64,000 nucleotides of DNA, from positions 89,417 through 153,416 of the forward strand of contig CAIKBL010000025.1 in the NCBI GenBank assembly GCA_903825645.1. The letters are read 5' to 3'. A program made the translations under genes and the position numbers. Below are positions 28,558 through 38,393 of this stretch, piece by piece; the first letter of the stretch is position 1; each line of letters begins with the position of its first letter. A model generated the notes under the pieces. It was not told the DNA's origin and did not search any database. It saw only the letters and a list, made by a program, of their open reading frames with translations. This stretch comes from an uncultured Pseudomonadota bacterium (lineage in GTDB: Bacteria; Pseudomonadota; Gammaproteobacteria; Ga0077536).

Positions 28558-29697
28558 TCAGATCCGCAAGCCCGCCTGTTTCATTAGCGGAAGGACGCGT
28601 TCACCAAAATACTTAAGTTCTTCGTAGTAATCGAGCCAGGACAGAATAAATCCTTCGATACCCAAGTCCGCCAATTGAAGCATCATTTCGACAACCTGTT
28701 CAGGTGTCCCCACGAGCGGGAAACCACCCCAGCCGGCGATAAAGCGCTCACCAAATTGCTTGATCTGCTCATTAAACGAATTACTCTCAATCCCGAGTAA
28801 GTTCATGATGTTGTGGGTAGCCTCCCAATCACCCTCGTCGATTATGCGACGATAGAGGGCCCAAGCTTCAGCTTCGGTGTCCCGACAGCACACCAATCCA
28901 TAACTCATCACTCCCACGCGTCTACCGTATTTGGCCGCTCGCTGATGGATGTCGGAGACCAATCCACTCGCTTGCTCTTGGGTTGCAATCGTGACGAAAT
29001 TGAAATCAACATGCCGGGCCGAAAATTCACGTCCTTCTTCTGAATTTCCTGCATTGATAACAACCGGATGCGGACGTTGGAGAGGTTTTGGCAGGAGGAA
29101 TCCGCCCCGGATCTGGAAATACTCGCCCGCGAAATCAAAATCCTGCTTGGTCCACGCTAGCTTGATACAGTTCAGCCACTCTGCTGCCATGTCGTAACGA
29201 CGTTCATGCGGTAACTGTTGTATCCCAAACATTTCAATTTCTGGTCGGAACCATCCGCACACTACGTTGAGCCCAAATCGACCGTTTGAAATATGATCAA
29301 TTGTGGCGCCTTGTTTCGCGGCAAAGAGCGGATGAACTGTCGGCACATGTGAAGTCGCGTAGACCATTATTTTTTGTGTATTACACGCTAAGGCAGTCGC
29401 CCAGGTATATACCTCCATGTTGTTGGCATTAAATTGAGTCGTGCCACCGAAATGCTTCCATCGGCCGACCGGGACGAGTAATTCAAAGCCCAGATCATCA
29501 GCCAGTTTCGCGATTTTTACATTATGTTGATACGTTGGTTCGAACGTCGTCTCAGCGTGGGTAATGGTGCAGCCGTTACTGCAATTCATGCCAAATATGC
29601 CCAGCTTGAGTCGATTTCGATTAAACACCGGGACGTGTTCAGCACGCCATGCGTGGACATCATCAGCGTGTTGGAAGAAGTCGGGTTGAACATCCAT
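28558..29697 (-). CDS. LLM-class flavin-dependent monooxygenase
   Basis: 'LKLGIFGMNCSNGCTITHAE', 'AKLADDLGFELLVPVGRWKHFGG', 'HISNGRFGLNVVCGW', 'LVGTPEQVVEMMLQLADLGIEGFILSWLDY'. Confidence 0.9.
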   Translation of the reverse strand: MDVQPDFFQHADDVHAWRAEHVPVFNRNRLKLGIFGMNCSNGCTITHAETTFEPTYQHNVKIAKLADDLGFELLVPVGRWKHFGGTTQFNANNMEVYTWATALACNTQKIMVYATSHVPTVHPLFAAKQGATIDHISNGRFGLNVVCGWFRPEIEMFGIQQLPHERRYDMAAEWLNCIKLAWTKQDFDFAGEYFQIRGGFLLPKPLQRPHPVVINAGNSEEGREFSARHVDFNFVTIATQEQASGLVSDIHQRAAKYGRRVGVMSYGLVCCRDTEAEAWALYRRIIDEGDWEATHNIMNLLGIESNSFNEQIKQFGERFIAGWGGFPLVGTPEQVVEMMLQLADLGIEGFILSWLDYYEELKYFGERVLPLMKQAGLRI

Positions 29698-30353
29698 TTT
29701 GAATCTGCCCCTAGACCGATCAAGGCCGAGAATCGAGGTTTTTCTCACTGATTTTTTTGGCAGTCCATTCCTCGTCTGGAGAGGCTGAGATGCCCGAAAA
29801 GGTCACCTCCTTGTTATGACGGTGCAGAACGACTAGCCGGAGAGAAAATAGTCTAAAGGCGCTCTTCATAGGTTTGACCCCATTACATAGGGGAACATGT
29901 GGATATCAAAGAAAAAGCGCGTGAGCAAGGTGATAGGACCTTATTGATAGTACTAGCCGCTTATGACTATACCCCGCCGCATAAGCGCATTTCATTCCAC
30001 TCGCGCTGAGATCCACTGACCGGCACCGGCGACTTATTCCCTATGGCGCCAGTTATGGAAGAGGTCCTCATGACTTGCTGTTGAAAACTCTTCGAGCTGC
30101 ACCCCCAAGGCTATACGCGCGATCAGGCAGAACGCCCGCGAGGTGAGACGGTGGGGATCCACCGAGTCTTCTACGGGATCTTTTTATAAGACGAGCCATC
30201 TCTCCCGGTGAGGGCTCGTCAGGCACCACTGACACGAAATATCCATGCCAGTTCTATTTCGAACACTAGGGGAGCCATGCTACCGACGGCTATGGACCAT
30301 CCCCACATCTCGTTTCGACACGGCATCCCCACACCCGTGTTCGACGGCTGAGA

Positions 30354-31541
30354 TCAGCAAGCTTCGAACAATCCGGCAGCGCCCATACCCTTTCCGATAC
30401 ACATCGACACAATTCCGAACTTTTTACGTCTCCGTCTTAACTCGCGGATCACGACGCCGGTCATGCGAGATCCCGTCATCCCGAAGGGATGGCCAATGGC
30501 GATCGAGCCACCGTTAACATTATAAATCTCGTTATCGATCCCGAGCTCGTCACGGCAATATAGACATTGCGAAGCAAACGCCTCATTCAACTCAATGAGA
30601 TCGATATCGGAAAGCGACAACCCTTTATATTTTAGAAGTTTAGGGATCGCAAACACCGGACCAATGCCCATTTCGTCCGGCTCACATCCCGCCACCACAA
30701 ACCCTCGGAAATAGGCGAGCGGCGTCAAGCCGAGTTGTTGCGCGCGACGTTCAGACATCAACAAGGTCATTGACGCGCCGTCAGACAACTGGGAAGCATT
30801 ACCCGCCGTCACACTCCCACCCTCTTCGAACGCAGGGGCTAGCATAGATAAGCCTTCGAAAGTCGTGTCTATCCGGTTGCACTCGTCTCTATCCACCGTA
30901 CCCTCAACGATCGCGGTTTCCTTCGTGTCCTTATTCACCACTTTTCGCCAATTGACAGTCATTGGCGCGATTTCTTCTCCAATGTAGCCCGCTGCGCAGG
31001 CTGCCGCATAGCGCTGCTGACTCTGCAGCGCGTAACGATCTTGTGCCTCGCGTGAGACCTTGTAACGACGTGCAACTACTTCAGCTGTATTTCCCATAGC
31101 CATAAACATAGCTGGCTTATCTTTCAATAAGCGGGCGTTCTCGTCGAATTTCGCGGGCGTACCTCTTTCGAGGCCAGTAATGGACTCCACGCCGCCGGCA
31201 ATCGCGACTTCCGCGCAACCGCTTGCAATCTGTGTCGCCGCAATCGCAATAGCATTCAACCCGGAAGAGCAGGCACGGCTGATGGTTGCAGCGGCGACAC
31301 TAATCGGGAGTCTGGAAAGCGCCACGCCGTAACGCGCGACATTTGCCGCCTGCTCCCCTACCTGACGGGCCGCGCCGACTATCACATCATCGACCTCGGC
31401 AGGGTCCAAGGCCGGGGAACGGTCGAGCAAAGAATTGATGCAGTGCGCAATGAGATCATCTGCGCGCGTGAGGTTAAAAGTGCCCCGATGGGATTTAGCC
31501 AACCCTGTGCGAAGACTGTCGACGATAACAACCTGACTCAT
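30354..31541 (-). CDS. Thiolase (acetyl-CoA C-acyltransferase)
   Basis: 'SRACSSGLNAIAIAATQIASGCAEVAIAGGVES', 'LNEAFASQCLYC', 'NVNGGSIAIGHPFGMTGSRM', 'GIVSMCIGKGMGAAGLFE'. Confidence 0.93.
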   Translation of the reverse strand: MSQVVIVDSLRTGLAKSHRGTFNLTRADDLIAHCINSLLDRSPALDPAEVDDVIVGAARQVGEQAANVARYGVALSRLPISVAAATISRACSSGLNAIAIAATQIASGCAEVAIAGGVESITGLERGTPAKFDENARLLKDKPAMFMAMGNTAEVVARRYKVSREAQDRYALQSQQRYAAACAAGYIGEEIAPMTVNWRKVVNKDTKETAIVEGTVDRDECNRIDTTFEGLSMLAPAFEEGGSVTAGNASQLSDGASMTLLMSERRAQQLGLTPLAYFRGFVVAGCEPDEMGIGPVFAIPKLLKYKGLSLSDIDLIELNEAFASQCLYCRDELGIDNEIYNVNGGSIAIGHPFGMTGSRMTGVVIRELRRRRKKFGIVSMCIGKGMGAAGLFEAC

Positions 31542-31847
31542 AGTACTTCCTTAAGCTATCAGTGGAGATTTAAGCGCGGGGCATATTCTGGCACGTCTTT
31601 GCAGGCGCCGCCCCCACGCGCGGCAACCTAAAACTTCCGCCGTTCAGCTGGAACAGGGATTCGGAAGCTGACCCGGTCCTTCCACAACGATCAAAGGTTA
31701 TCCAGCCGGACTGGTAGGCGTTTCCGGCCTCATTTGCTACGATTCACGCCTATCCTGCGTGGACCCTCCCAATGGGAACGTTCCGCGCCATATATCAATC
31801 CTTTGCCGGTATACGCTAGGTCCGGTACAACCTGTTGATGAAAGATT

Positions 31848-33008
31848 ATGACTGATCATTCCGAGACGATTGCTCAACTCCGTGATACCGTCAAACGTGT
31901 CTGCGACGACTTCCCCGGCGAATATTGGCGCGCCAAAGATCGCGAGCGCGAATACCCGACTGAATTTGTCCAAGCGCTCACGGATCTGGGACTGCTGGCC
32001 GCGCTCATTCCGGAAGAATATGGCGGTAGTGGACTACCCCTGTCTTTGGGTGCAGAAATCCTCAAGGCCATTCACGAATTCGGCGGTAACGCCGGAGCAT
32101 GTCACGCGCAGATGTACACGATGGGAACGGTACTTCGCCATGGGAGCGCTGAGCAAAAAGCCCAATACCTACCCGGAATTGCTCGGGGCGAACTCCGTCT
32201 ACAAGCCTTCGGCGTGACCGAACCGACCGCAGGGACGGATACGACGAGTATCTCTACCTTTGCTGCCCGCAAAGGCGATCGATATGTGGTCAACGGACAA
32301 AAAGTGTGGACATCGCGCGCGCTTCAATCTGATTTGATGGTTTTATTAGCTCGCACCACGCCTAAAGATCAAGTCAAAAAGCGCTCGGAGGGACTTTCTG
32401 TCTTCCTCGTCGATATGCGTGAAACTGTCGGGAAAGGCATGACGATCAAACCAATCCGTACCATGATCAATCACTCTACTAATGAAGTGTTTTTTGACAA
32501 TATGGAAATCCCCGCCAGCAGCCTTATTGGAGAGGAAGGCCAAGGGATGCGCTACATCCTATCGGGGATGAACGCCGAGCGGATCCTCGTCGCATCGGAG
32601 TGCATCGGGGATGGCCGATGGTTTACCAAAAAAGCACGGGACTATGCATGTGAGCGCAAGGTATTCGGGCGCCCAATTGGTCAGAATCAAGGCATCCAAT
32701 TTCCGATCGCGCGCGCGTACGCGGAGGTGGAAGCGGCGAATCTGATGGTTGACCACGCCGCGGCGTTATATGAAGCGGGCAAACCATGTGGCACCCAAGC
32801 CAACATGGCAAAAATGTTGGGCTCAGAGGCTGCATGGAATGCAGCCAATGCATGCATGCAGACCCACGGGGGCTTCGGGGTTGCGGAGGAGTACGACATA
32901 GAACGAAAGTTCCGCGAAATCAGGCTTTACCAGATAGCACCGATCTCAACAAATCTTATCCTGTCCTATGTTGCCGAGCATGAACTCGGCATGCCGCGCT
33001 CCTACTGA
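31848..33008 (+). CDS. Acyl-CoA dehydrogenase
   Basis: 'LIPEEYGGSGLPL', 'LQAFGVTEPTAGTDTTSISTFAARKGDRYVVNGQKVWTSRA', 'CMQTHGGFGVAEEYDIERKFREIRLYQIAPISTNLILSYVAEH'. Confidence 0.93.
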   Translation: MTDHSETIAQLRDTVKRVCDDFPGEYWRAKDREREYPTEFVQALTDLGLLAALIPEEYGGSGLPLSLGAEILKAIHEFGGNAGACHAQMYTMGTVLRHGSAEQKAQYLPGIARGELRLQAFGVTEPTAGTDTTSISTFAARKGDRYVVNGQKVWTSRALQSDLMVLLARTTPKDQVKKRSEGLSVFLVDMRETVGKGMTIKPIRTMINHSTNEVFFDNMEIPASSLIGEEGQGMRYILSGMNAERILVASECIGDGRWFTKKARDYACERKVFGRPIGQNQGIQFPIARAYAEVEAANLMVDHAAALYEAGKPCGTQANMAKMLGSEAAWNAANACMQTHGGFGVAEEYDIERKFREIRLYQIAPISTNLILSYVAEHELGMPRSY

Positions 33009-33025
33009 TCAGGCAGGATGTTCCA

Positions 33026-34519
33026 ATGGCATCCGCCCTTCCTCATTTTGATGCGTATATCAACGGCGAGTCGGTGGGTCCCTCCACCGGAGACTATTTC
33101 CCCACGGTCAATCCATACACGGGCAAGGAGTGGGCTCGAGTCGCACGATGTGATGGGCGGGATGCGGACCGTGCCGTCGAAGCCGCCTGGGTGGCCTTTA
33201 CGAAAGGGCCATGGGGGACGATAAATCCCAGCCAGCGTGGTGCCATAATCCACCGGTTCGGCGATTTAATTCGAGATAACGCGAAGGAATTAGCTGAATT
33301 CGAAGTGAGGGACAACGGCAAGCTGATAAATGAGATGCTTGCGCAGTGCAATTACCTGCCGAATTGGTATTGGTACTACGGTGGGCTCGCCGACAAAATT
33401 GAGGGCTCGGTGATACCTATCGACAAACCGGAAGTCTTCAACTACACGCGACACGAACCACTTGGAGTCGTCGTCTGTATTACGCCGTGGAACTCTCCAC
33501 TTCTGCTCCTATCGTTTAAGCTGGCCGCTGCGTTAGCTGCCGGAAATACGATCGTCATCAAGCCATCGGAATTTACGTCAACCTCAACCCTAAAGCTAAT
33601 GGAGCTGGTCGCACGTGCGGGCTTCCCGCCGGGCGTGATCAATGTCGTAACCGGCTTTGGGAACGAAGTTGGTACGGCATTGGTTGAACACCCGAAAGTC
33701 GCGAAAATATGTTTTACCGGTGGCACTGAAAGCGGCGCTTTGGTCTATCAGGCCGCTGCCAAAGGACTCAAAGGGTGTACGCTTGAACTCGGAGGCAAGT
33801 CCCCCAATATCGTCTTTGATGATGCCCGAATAGATGATGCTGTCAAAGGCGCCATCTCCGGTATTTTTGCCGCCACAGGACAAACTTGTATCGCGGGTTC
33901 TCGCTTACTGGTTCAAGACACCATCTACGATACTTTTGTTGACCGTCTCGTGACGCTTGCGAAATCAGCTCGCATGGGCGATCCGATGAGCCCAGAAACC
34001 CAGGTGGGGCCGGTTACTACGGTGCCTCAATATGAAAAAATTCTGCGTTATATCGCCGTAGCAAAACATGAGGGCGCTCAATGCGTCCTCGGTGGTGCGC
34101 CGGCTAATGGCCCTGAATGCGGCGAGTCACCCTGGTTTGTACAGCCGACGATTTTCACGGAGGTTACAAACCAGATGCGCATAGCCCAAGAAGAGGTTTT
34201 CGGACCGGTACTGTCGATAATTCGGTTCAAGACCGAAGAAGAAGCCATAGAAATCGCCAATGACATTGTGTTTGGTCTCGCTGCCGGCGTGTGGACGGAA
34301 TCGATCAGACGCGCGATTAAAGCCGCTAACGCCATTCGCGCCGGGACCATTTGGGTGAATACTTATCGTGCGGTCAGCTATATGTCTCCTTTCGGCGGCT
34401 ACAAAAAATCCGGCCTCGGACGAGAAAACGGAATCGAAGGCATACGGGAATTCTTGCAAACCAAAAGCGTATGGATTTCGACCGCCTCTGATGTCCCCAA
34501 CCCCTTTGTGATGCGCTAA
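33026..34519 (+). CDS. NAD(P)-dependent aldehyde dehydrogenase
   Basis: 'PLGVVVCITPWNSPLLLLSFKLAAALAAGNTIVIKPSE', 'LELGGKSPNIVFDDA', 'ATGQTCIAGSRLLVQ', 'MSPFGGYKKSGLGRENG'. Confidence 0.95.
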   Translation: MASALPHFDAYINGESVGPSTGDYFPTVNPYTGKEWARVARCDGRDADRAVEAAWVAFTKGPWGTINPSQRGAIIHRFGDLIRDNAKELAEFEVRDNGKLINEMLAQCNYLPNWYWYYGGLADKIEGSVIPIDKPEVFNYTRHEPLGVVVCITPWNSPLLLLSFKLAAALAAGNTIVIKPSEFTSTSTLKLMELVARAGFPPGVINVVTGFGNEVGTALVEHPKVAKICFTGGTESGALVYQAAAKGLKGCTLELGGKSPNIVFDDARIDDAVKGAISGIFAATGQTCIAGSRLLVQDTIYDTFVDRLVTLAKSARMGDPMSPETQVGPVTTVPQYEKILRYIAVAKHEGAQCVLGGAPANGPECGESPWFVQPTIFTEVTNQMRIAQEEVFGPVLSIIRFKTEEEAIEIANDIVFGLAAGVWTESIRRAIKAANAIRAGTIWVNTYRAVSYMSPFGGYKKSGLGRENGIEGIREFLQTKSVWISTASDVPNPFVMR

Positions 34520-34521
34520 AT

Positions 34522-35631
34522 ATGAATGCACTTTCAGACACGCTGGTCGTTTCTCTAGAACAGGCAGTTGCCGCCCCTTATGCAACACGACTCTTAGCCG
34601 AAGCGGGTGCAAGGGTTATAAAAGTAGAACGCGAAGAAGGCGATTTTGCGCGAGCCTACGACACTATCGTCAACGGAGAATCGACGTTTTTTGTCTGGTT
34701 AAACGCAGGCAAAGAATCGCTGGTGCTGGATGTAAAAAATGCCGCGGACCAGGCGCTATTGAGAGCGATACTTAGCAAGACTGATGTGTTTATCCAGAAT
34801 CTGCGGCCCGGTTCGCTAGACCGCATCGGGTTCAGCTATGAGGCGGTGTCAAAACTTAACCCGCGCCTGATAATGTGCAGTATTTCAGGCTACGGCAATG
34901 AAGGTCCGCTCGCAGAAATGAAAGCTTATGACTTTTTGGTCCAGGCCGAGTCCGGACTATGCTCGGTGACAGGCACGCCTGCTGAGCCGACTCGCGCGGG
35001 GATCTCTATATGTGATATCTCGACAGGCTTGACGGCCTATGGAGAAATCCTGCGCGCGTTGCTTGAGCGAGCAAAAACGGGTCGCGGCCAATTTCTTGAC
35101 ATTTCATTATTCGAAACGTTGGGCGAGTGGATGAGCGTTCCACTCGCTCTCTATAAATACGGTGGGAAAATGCCTACGGGGACGGGGCTTGATCATCCGC
35201 AAATTGCACCCTATGGGGCCTATGCGACTAAGGATGGTCTTATCATCATCGCGGTGCAAAATCACCGAGAATGGTTGAGTTTATGTGCAACGCTCGAGTG
35301 CCCAAAATTGGCGGATGACCCGCGATTCGAAACGATCCCGCTGCGCGTAGAAAACCGTGCGGTCCTCAAGATCGAGCTCGAGGCGATCTTCCTACGACAT
35401 ACACGTGCGGAACTCGCCAAGATTCTGGACAACGGTAATATTGCCTACGGCAGAATCAACGACATGCGAGATGTCTGGGCGCATCCTGCGTTAAGAACCA
35501 AAGACGTCGTTTCTCAGGGCAAGGTTGCGACTTTCGTCCGTCGAGTCTGCGATAAGTCAGTTGATCCGCGTATTGTGCCCGGACTTGGTGAGCATACAGC
35601 GAATATCAGACGCGAGTTTGTTGATCAGTAG
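34522..35631 (+). CDS. CaiB/BaiF family III CoA-transferase
   Basis: 'LEQAVAAPYATRLLAEAGARVIKVEREEGDFARAYDTIVNGESTFFVWLNAGKESLVLDVK', 'RLIMCSISGYGNEGP'. Confidence 0.92.
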   Translation: MNALSDTLVVSLEQAVAAPYATRLLAEAGARVIKVEREEGDFARAYDTIVNGESTFFVWLNAGKESLVLDVKNAADQALLRAILSKTDVFIQNLRPGSLDRIGFSYEAVSKLNPRLIMCSISGYGNEGPLAEMKAYDFLVQAESGLCSVTGTPAEPTRAGISICDISTGLTAYGEILRALLERAKTGRGQFLDISLFETLGEWMSVPLALYKYGGKMPTGTGLDHPQIAPYGAYATKDGLIIIAVQNHREWLSLCATLECPKLADDPRFETIPLRVENRAVLKIELEAIFLRHTRAELAKILDNGNIAYGRINDMRDVWAHPALRTKDVVSQGKVATFVRRVCDKSVDPRIVPGLGEHTANIRREFVDQ

Positions 35632-35707
35632 CGCATTTCGAGGGCGCGACGAGTGCACAATTTTTTAACTCGCACCAATCACTTGCATTTAGAAACGAGA
35701 AAATCCA

Positions 35708-36727
35708 GTGACAACGACTCTTGTTGATGGTCCTTACTTTGAAGAATTCAAACTTGGTCAGGTTTTTGTCGCGCCGTCTCTGACGGTCACAGATGGGCAT
35801 GCCGCTGTCTACGCTGCCTTATTCGGCGACCGGATGAGATTACCGCTTGATCGACACCTCTCCCATAAAGTAACTGGAGATCCGCGCGCCCTCTGCCACC
35901 CCTACCTTGCCATGCATCTAGCGGCAGGTCAGACAACTTACGCGTCGCAACACGTCAAAGGAAATCTCTTTTACCGGAGCGTTTTGCTACGGCGGCCGGT
36001 TTTCGTCGGCGATTCCCTTTATACAACTACCAAAGTTGTCGGACTGAAACAAAACAAGGCAAAACCTGGTCGTGCGGCAACAGGGATGGTCGCGCTCGAG
36101 ATGACCACCGTAAACCAGGACCATGAAGTAGTTCTTCATTTTTGGCGTTGCCCAATGATTGCCTGTAAAGACCCCAATGCCGACACTGGCCACAACGATA
36201 GCTTTGACTGGATCAAGAATTCCTTCAGTTCCGAAGAGTTGATGGGAACATTGCCTCAGAACTGGAATTTGACGCCACTACATTGTGACATAACGGGGCT
36301 CCGTTCACCCTTGGTAGCCAAAGGTGACGTTTTCGATATCGGGCCGAAGGATACGGTGACCTGCGCGACCGAGCTCGTCCGGATGTCCCTTAACATCGCC
36401 TATACGCACACTGACGAAACGCGCAGTTATCTTGGGCAACGCCTTGTCTACGGAGGGCACACCATTTCGCTCGCGCTTTCACAGATCGGACGCGCCTTTC
36501 CTAATCTCCTGCACATGGTCGCATGGCGACATTGTGATCATCTCGGTCCCGTACTCGAGGGTGACTTAATCAGTACGCGCTTCACGGTGGTGGACTGCGA
36601 AACAACTAAAAAGGGAGGGATCCTTTACGATCTGGCAGTAGAAGCTTCCGCACATCGGAAGGACAAAGACGGTTTAATGAAAGCCGAAAAGGTTCTCGAT
36701 TGGGGGCTAGTAGTCTGGGGCGTATAG
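35708..36727 (+). CDS. Tandem-hotdog MaoC-family dehydratase (mesaconyl/beta-methylmalyl-CoA hydratase-like architecture)
   Basis: 339 aa; 'GPYFEEFKLGQVFVAPSLTVTDGHAAVYAALFGDRM', 'LRRPVFVGDSLYTTTKVVGLKQNKAKPGRAATGMVALEMTTVNQDHEVVLHFWRCPMI'. Confidence 0.7.
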   Translation: MTTTLVDGPYFEEFKLGQVFVAPSLTVTDGHAAVYAALFGDRMRLPLDRHLSHKVTGDPRALCHPYLAMHLAAGQTTYASQHVKGNLFYRSVLLRRPVFVGDSLYTTTKVVGLKQNKAKPGRAATGMVALEMTTVNQDHEVVLHFWRCPMIACKDPNADTGHNDSFDWIKNSFSSEELMGTLPQNWNLTPLHCDITGLRSPLVAKGDVFDIGPKDTVTCATELVRMSLNIAYTHTDETRSYLGQRLVYGGHTISLALSQIGRAFPNLLHMVAWRHCDHLGPVLEGDLISTRFTVVDCETTKKGGILYDLAVEASAHRKDKDGLMKAEKVLDWGLVVWGV

Positions 36728-36736
36728 ACGTTCCTT

Positions 36737-38078
36737 GAGGGTGTCAGAAATTTTGCGTAAACAGCAATTAAGGGTCATTGGTGAGGAACCCGATCCTCGA
36801 ACTCGATGCTAAACCGGTTTAAGGCCGCTTTCCAATCTCCAATCGGCATAGACTACTTCTGACTGATATTTCGCAAGGCCAAATAGAGCAACTTCGTCAA
36901 AGATTCGTCGTTCGGGAATGATCCGTGGTTTTTGATAATCTTACGCAGACTCATATTGACGGATTCGATGGCGTTGGTTATGTAGACGACTTTGCGGATT
37001 TCGGTCGGGTAATCAAAGAACGGAATGATTCGCTGCCAATTCCGCCGCCAGATTTTTCCGATGGACGGATAGTCCTTACCCCATGCGAGCTCGAACTCAT
37101 CCAAGGCTGTTCTGGCTGCTCAAGGGTGACTAAGGAATAGATACACGCTTGAGGGTCAGTCCCGACCGTCTTACGAGTCTTCCACGACACGTCATTGATG
37201 AGGCTGTGCCGCAGGGCATGAGGCACAGTTGCTTGGCATCTTGGCATGAAGGCAGACCGCTTCAATCGCCTCAGGAAAGCCCTTGAGCCCGTCGACGCAG
37301 GCAATAAAATATCCTGCAGTCCACGGTTCTCGAGTTCGGTCACCCCCTGCAGCCAGAATTTAGCGCCTCCAGATTGAGCAATCCAAAGACCTAAAACCTC
37401 CTTGTGCCCGCTGATGTCGATGCCAATAGCCAGGTAAACGGCTTTCGCTCTTACGGCACCGGAATCGCGCACCTTGACGTAAATACAGTCAAGATAAACG
37501 ATGGGGTACACCGCATCCAGTGGGCGCGTCTGCCATACCTTGACCTCTTCAATAACAGCATCGGTGACTGAAGAAATCAGCGTGGGCAAGACCTCCGTCC
37601 TGTACATCTCTTCCAGATGGTTTTGAATCTCGCGTACGGTCGTCCCGCGGGCATAGCGCGATAAAATCTTGTCGTCAAAGCCGGTCCATCGCGTTTGATG
37701 CTTCGGAATCAGCTGTGGCCCAAAACTGCCCTGACGATCGCGGGGGATCTCAATGGGCAACTCGCCAAACTCGCCCTTCAGCGTCTTCTTGCGCTTCCCG
37801 TTGCGGGCGCTACCTAACGGATTGGTCACGGGCTGGTGCTTGCCATGATCAAGATGGTCCGACATCTCAGCCTCCAGCGCGCGTTCCACCAATAACTTAG
37901 TCAGTTGCTTTTAAAAGCCCATTCTCGCCAATCAGCTCCTCTGGCTTCTTGTAATCAGCCAGTAGGCCATCAAGGAATTCCTTCGGTATCGACCTCTTTG
38001 TCTCTACGGTCATTTCTACTCCTGGGAAGCAGGCGGTTACCCCCATTAAACCGATTACACAAACTTCAGTACACCCTC
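36737..38078 (-). mobile_element. IS256-family insertion sequence, decayed, ends and target-site duplication intact
   Basis: Terminal IRs GAGGGTGTCAGAAATTTTGCGTAA / GAGGGTGTACTGAAGTTTGTGTAA (18/24 identical); direct repeat CGTTCCTT at 36729-36736 and 38079-38086; length 1342 bp. Confidence 0.92.
36775..38013 (-). pseudogene. IS256-family transposase pseudogene
   Basis: Reconstructed in several frames: MTVETKRSIPKEFLDGLLADYKKPEELIGENGLLK / LTKLLVERALEAEMSDHLDHGKHQ.../ ACVDGLKGFPEAIEAV / HALRHSLINDVSWKTRK / MDEFELAWGKDYPSIGKIWRRNWQRIIPFFDYPTEIRKVVYITNAIESVNMSLRK; amber TAG between SQK and SMPIGDWKAALNRFSIEFED. Confidence 0.92.
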
Positions 38079-38393
38079 CGTTCCTTTGTCCCCACTAACA
38101 CGCTAACACGCCAAAGGAAGAGCGAACAACCTAGCACCGTCGAGAGACCTCATGTTGCTAGACTCCGATTTGATCAAACAATTTCCAGCCGATCGAGCCC
38201 CTGAGAGGCGTCGCTATTTACGCTACAACCTTGGGTACGTTGGTGGTAACGCGTTATGGTCTCGTTGCAAAAAATGGACTGACTGAGCCCGATCATGGGC
38301 AAGCAGACCTGTAGCCGACTTGCCCGTAGCAACAAACTGCCCGCCTATCGGGCGGCCACGTTCGCCATAAAATCTTCGACGCCCATAGCCAAA

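Noticed and set aside
31586-31602. Sigma-54-like TGGCACGTCTTTGCA upstream of the 31848 acyl-CoA dehydrogenase
   Set aside because: The GG to GC spacing is 9 nt rather than the strict 10 nt required for a -24/-12 promoter, and it is about 250 nt from the gene.
37905-38204. 99-aa plus-strand ORF spanning the right end of the IS256 element
   Set aside because: Crosses the IS inverted repeat and target duplication, antisense to the transposase N-terminus; not a real gene.
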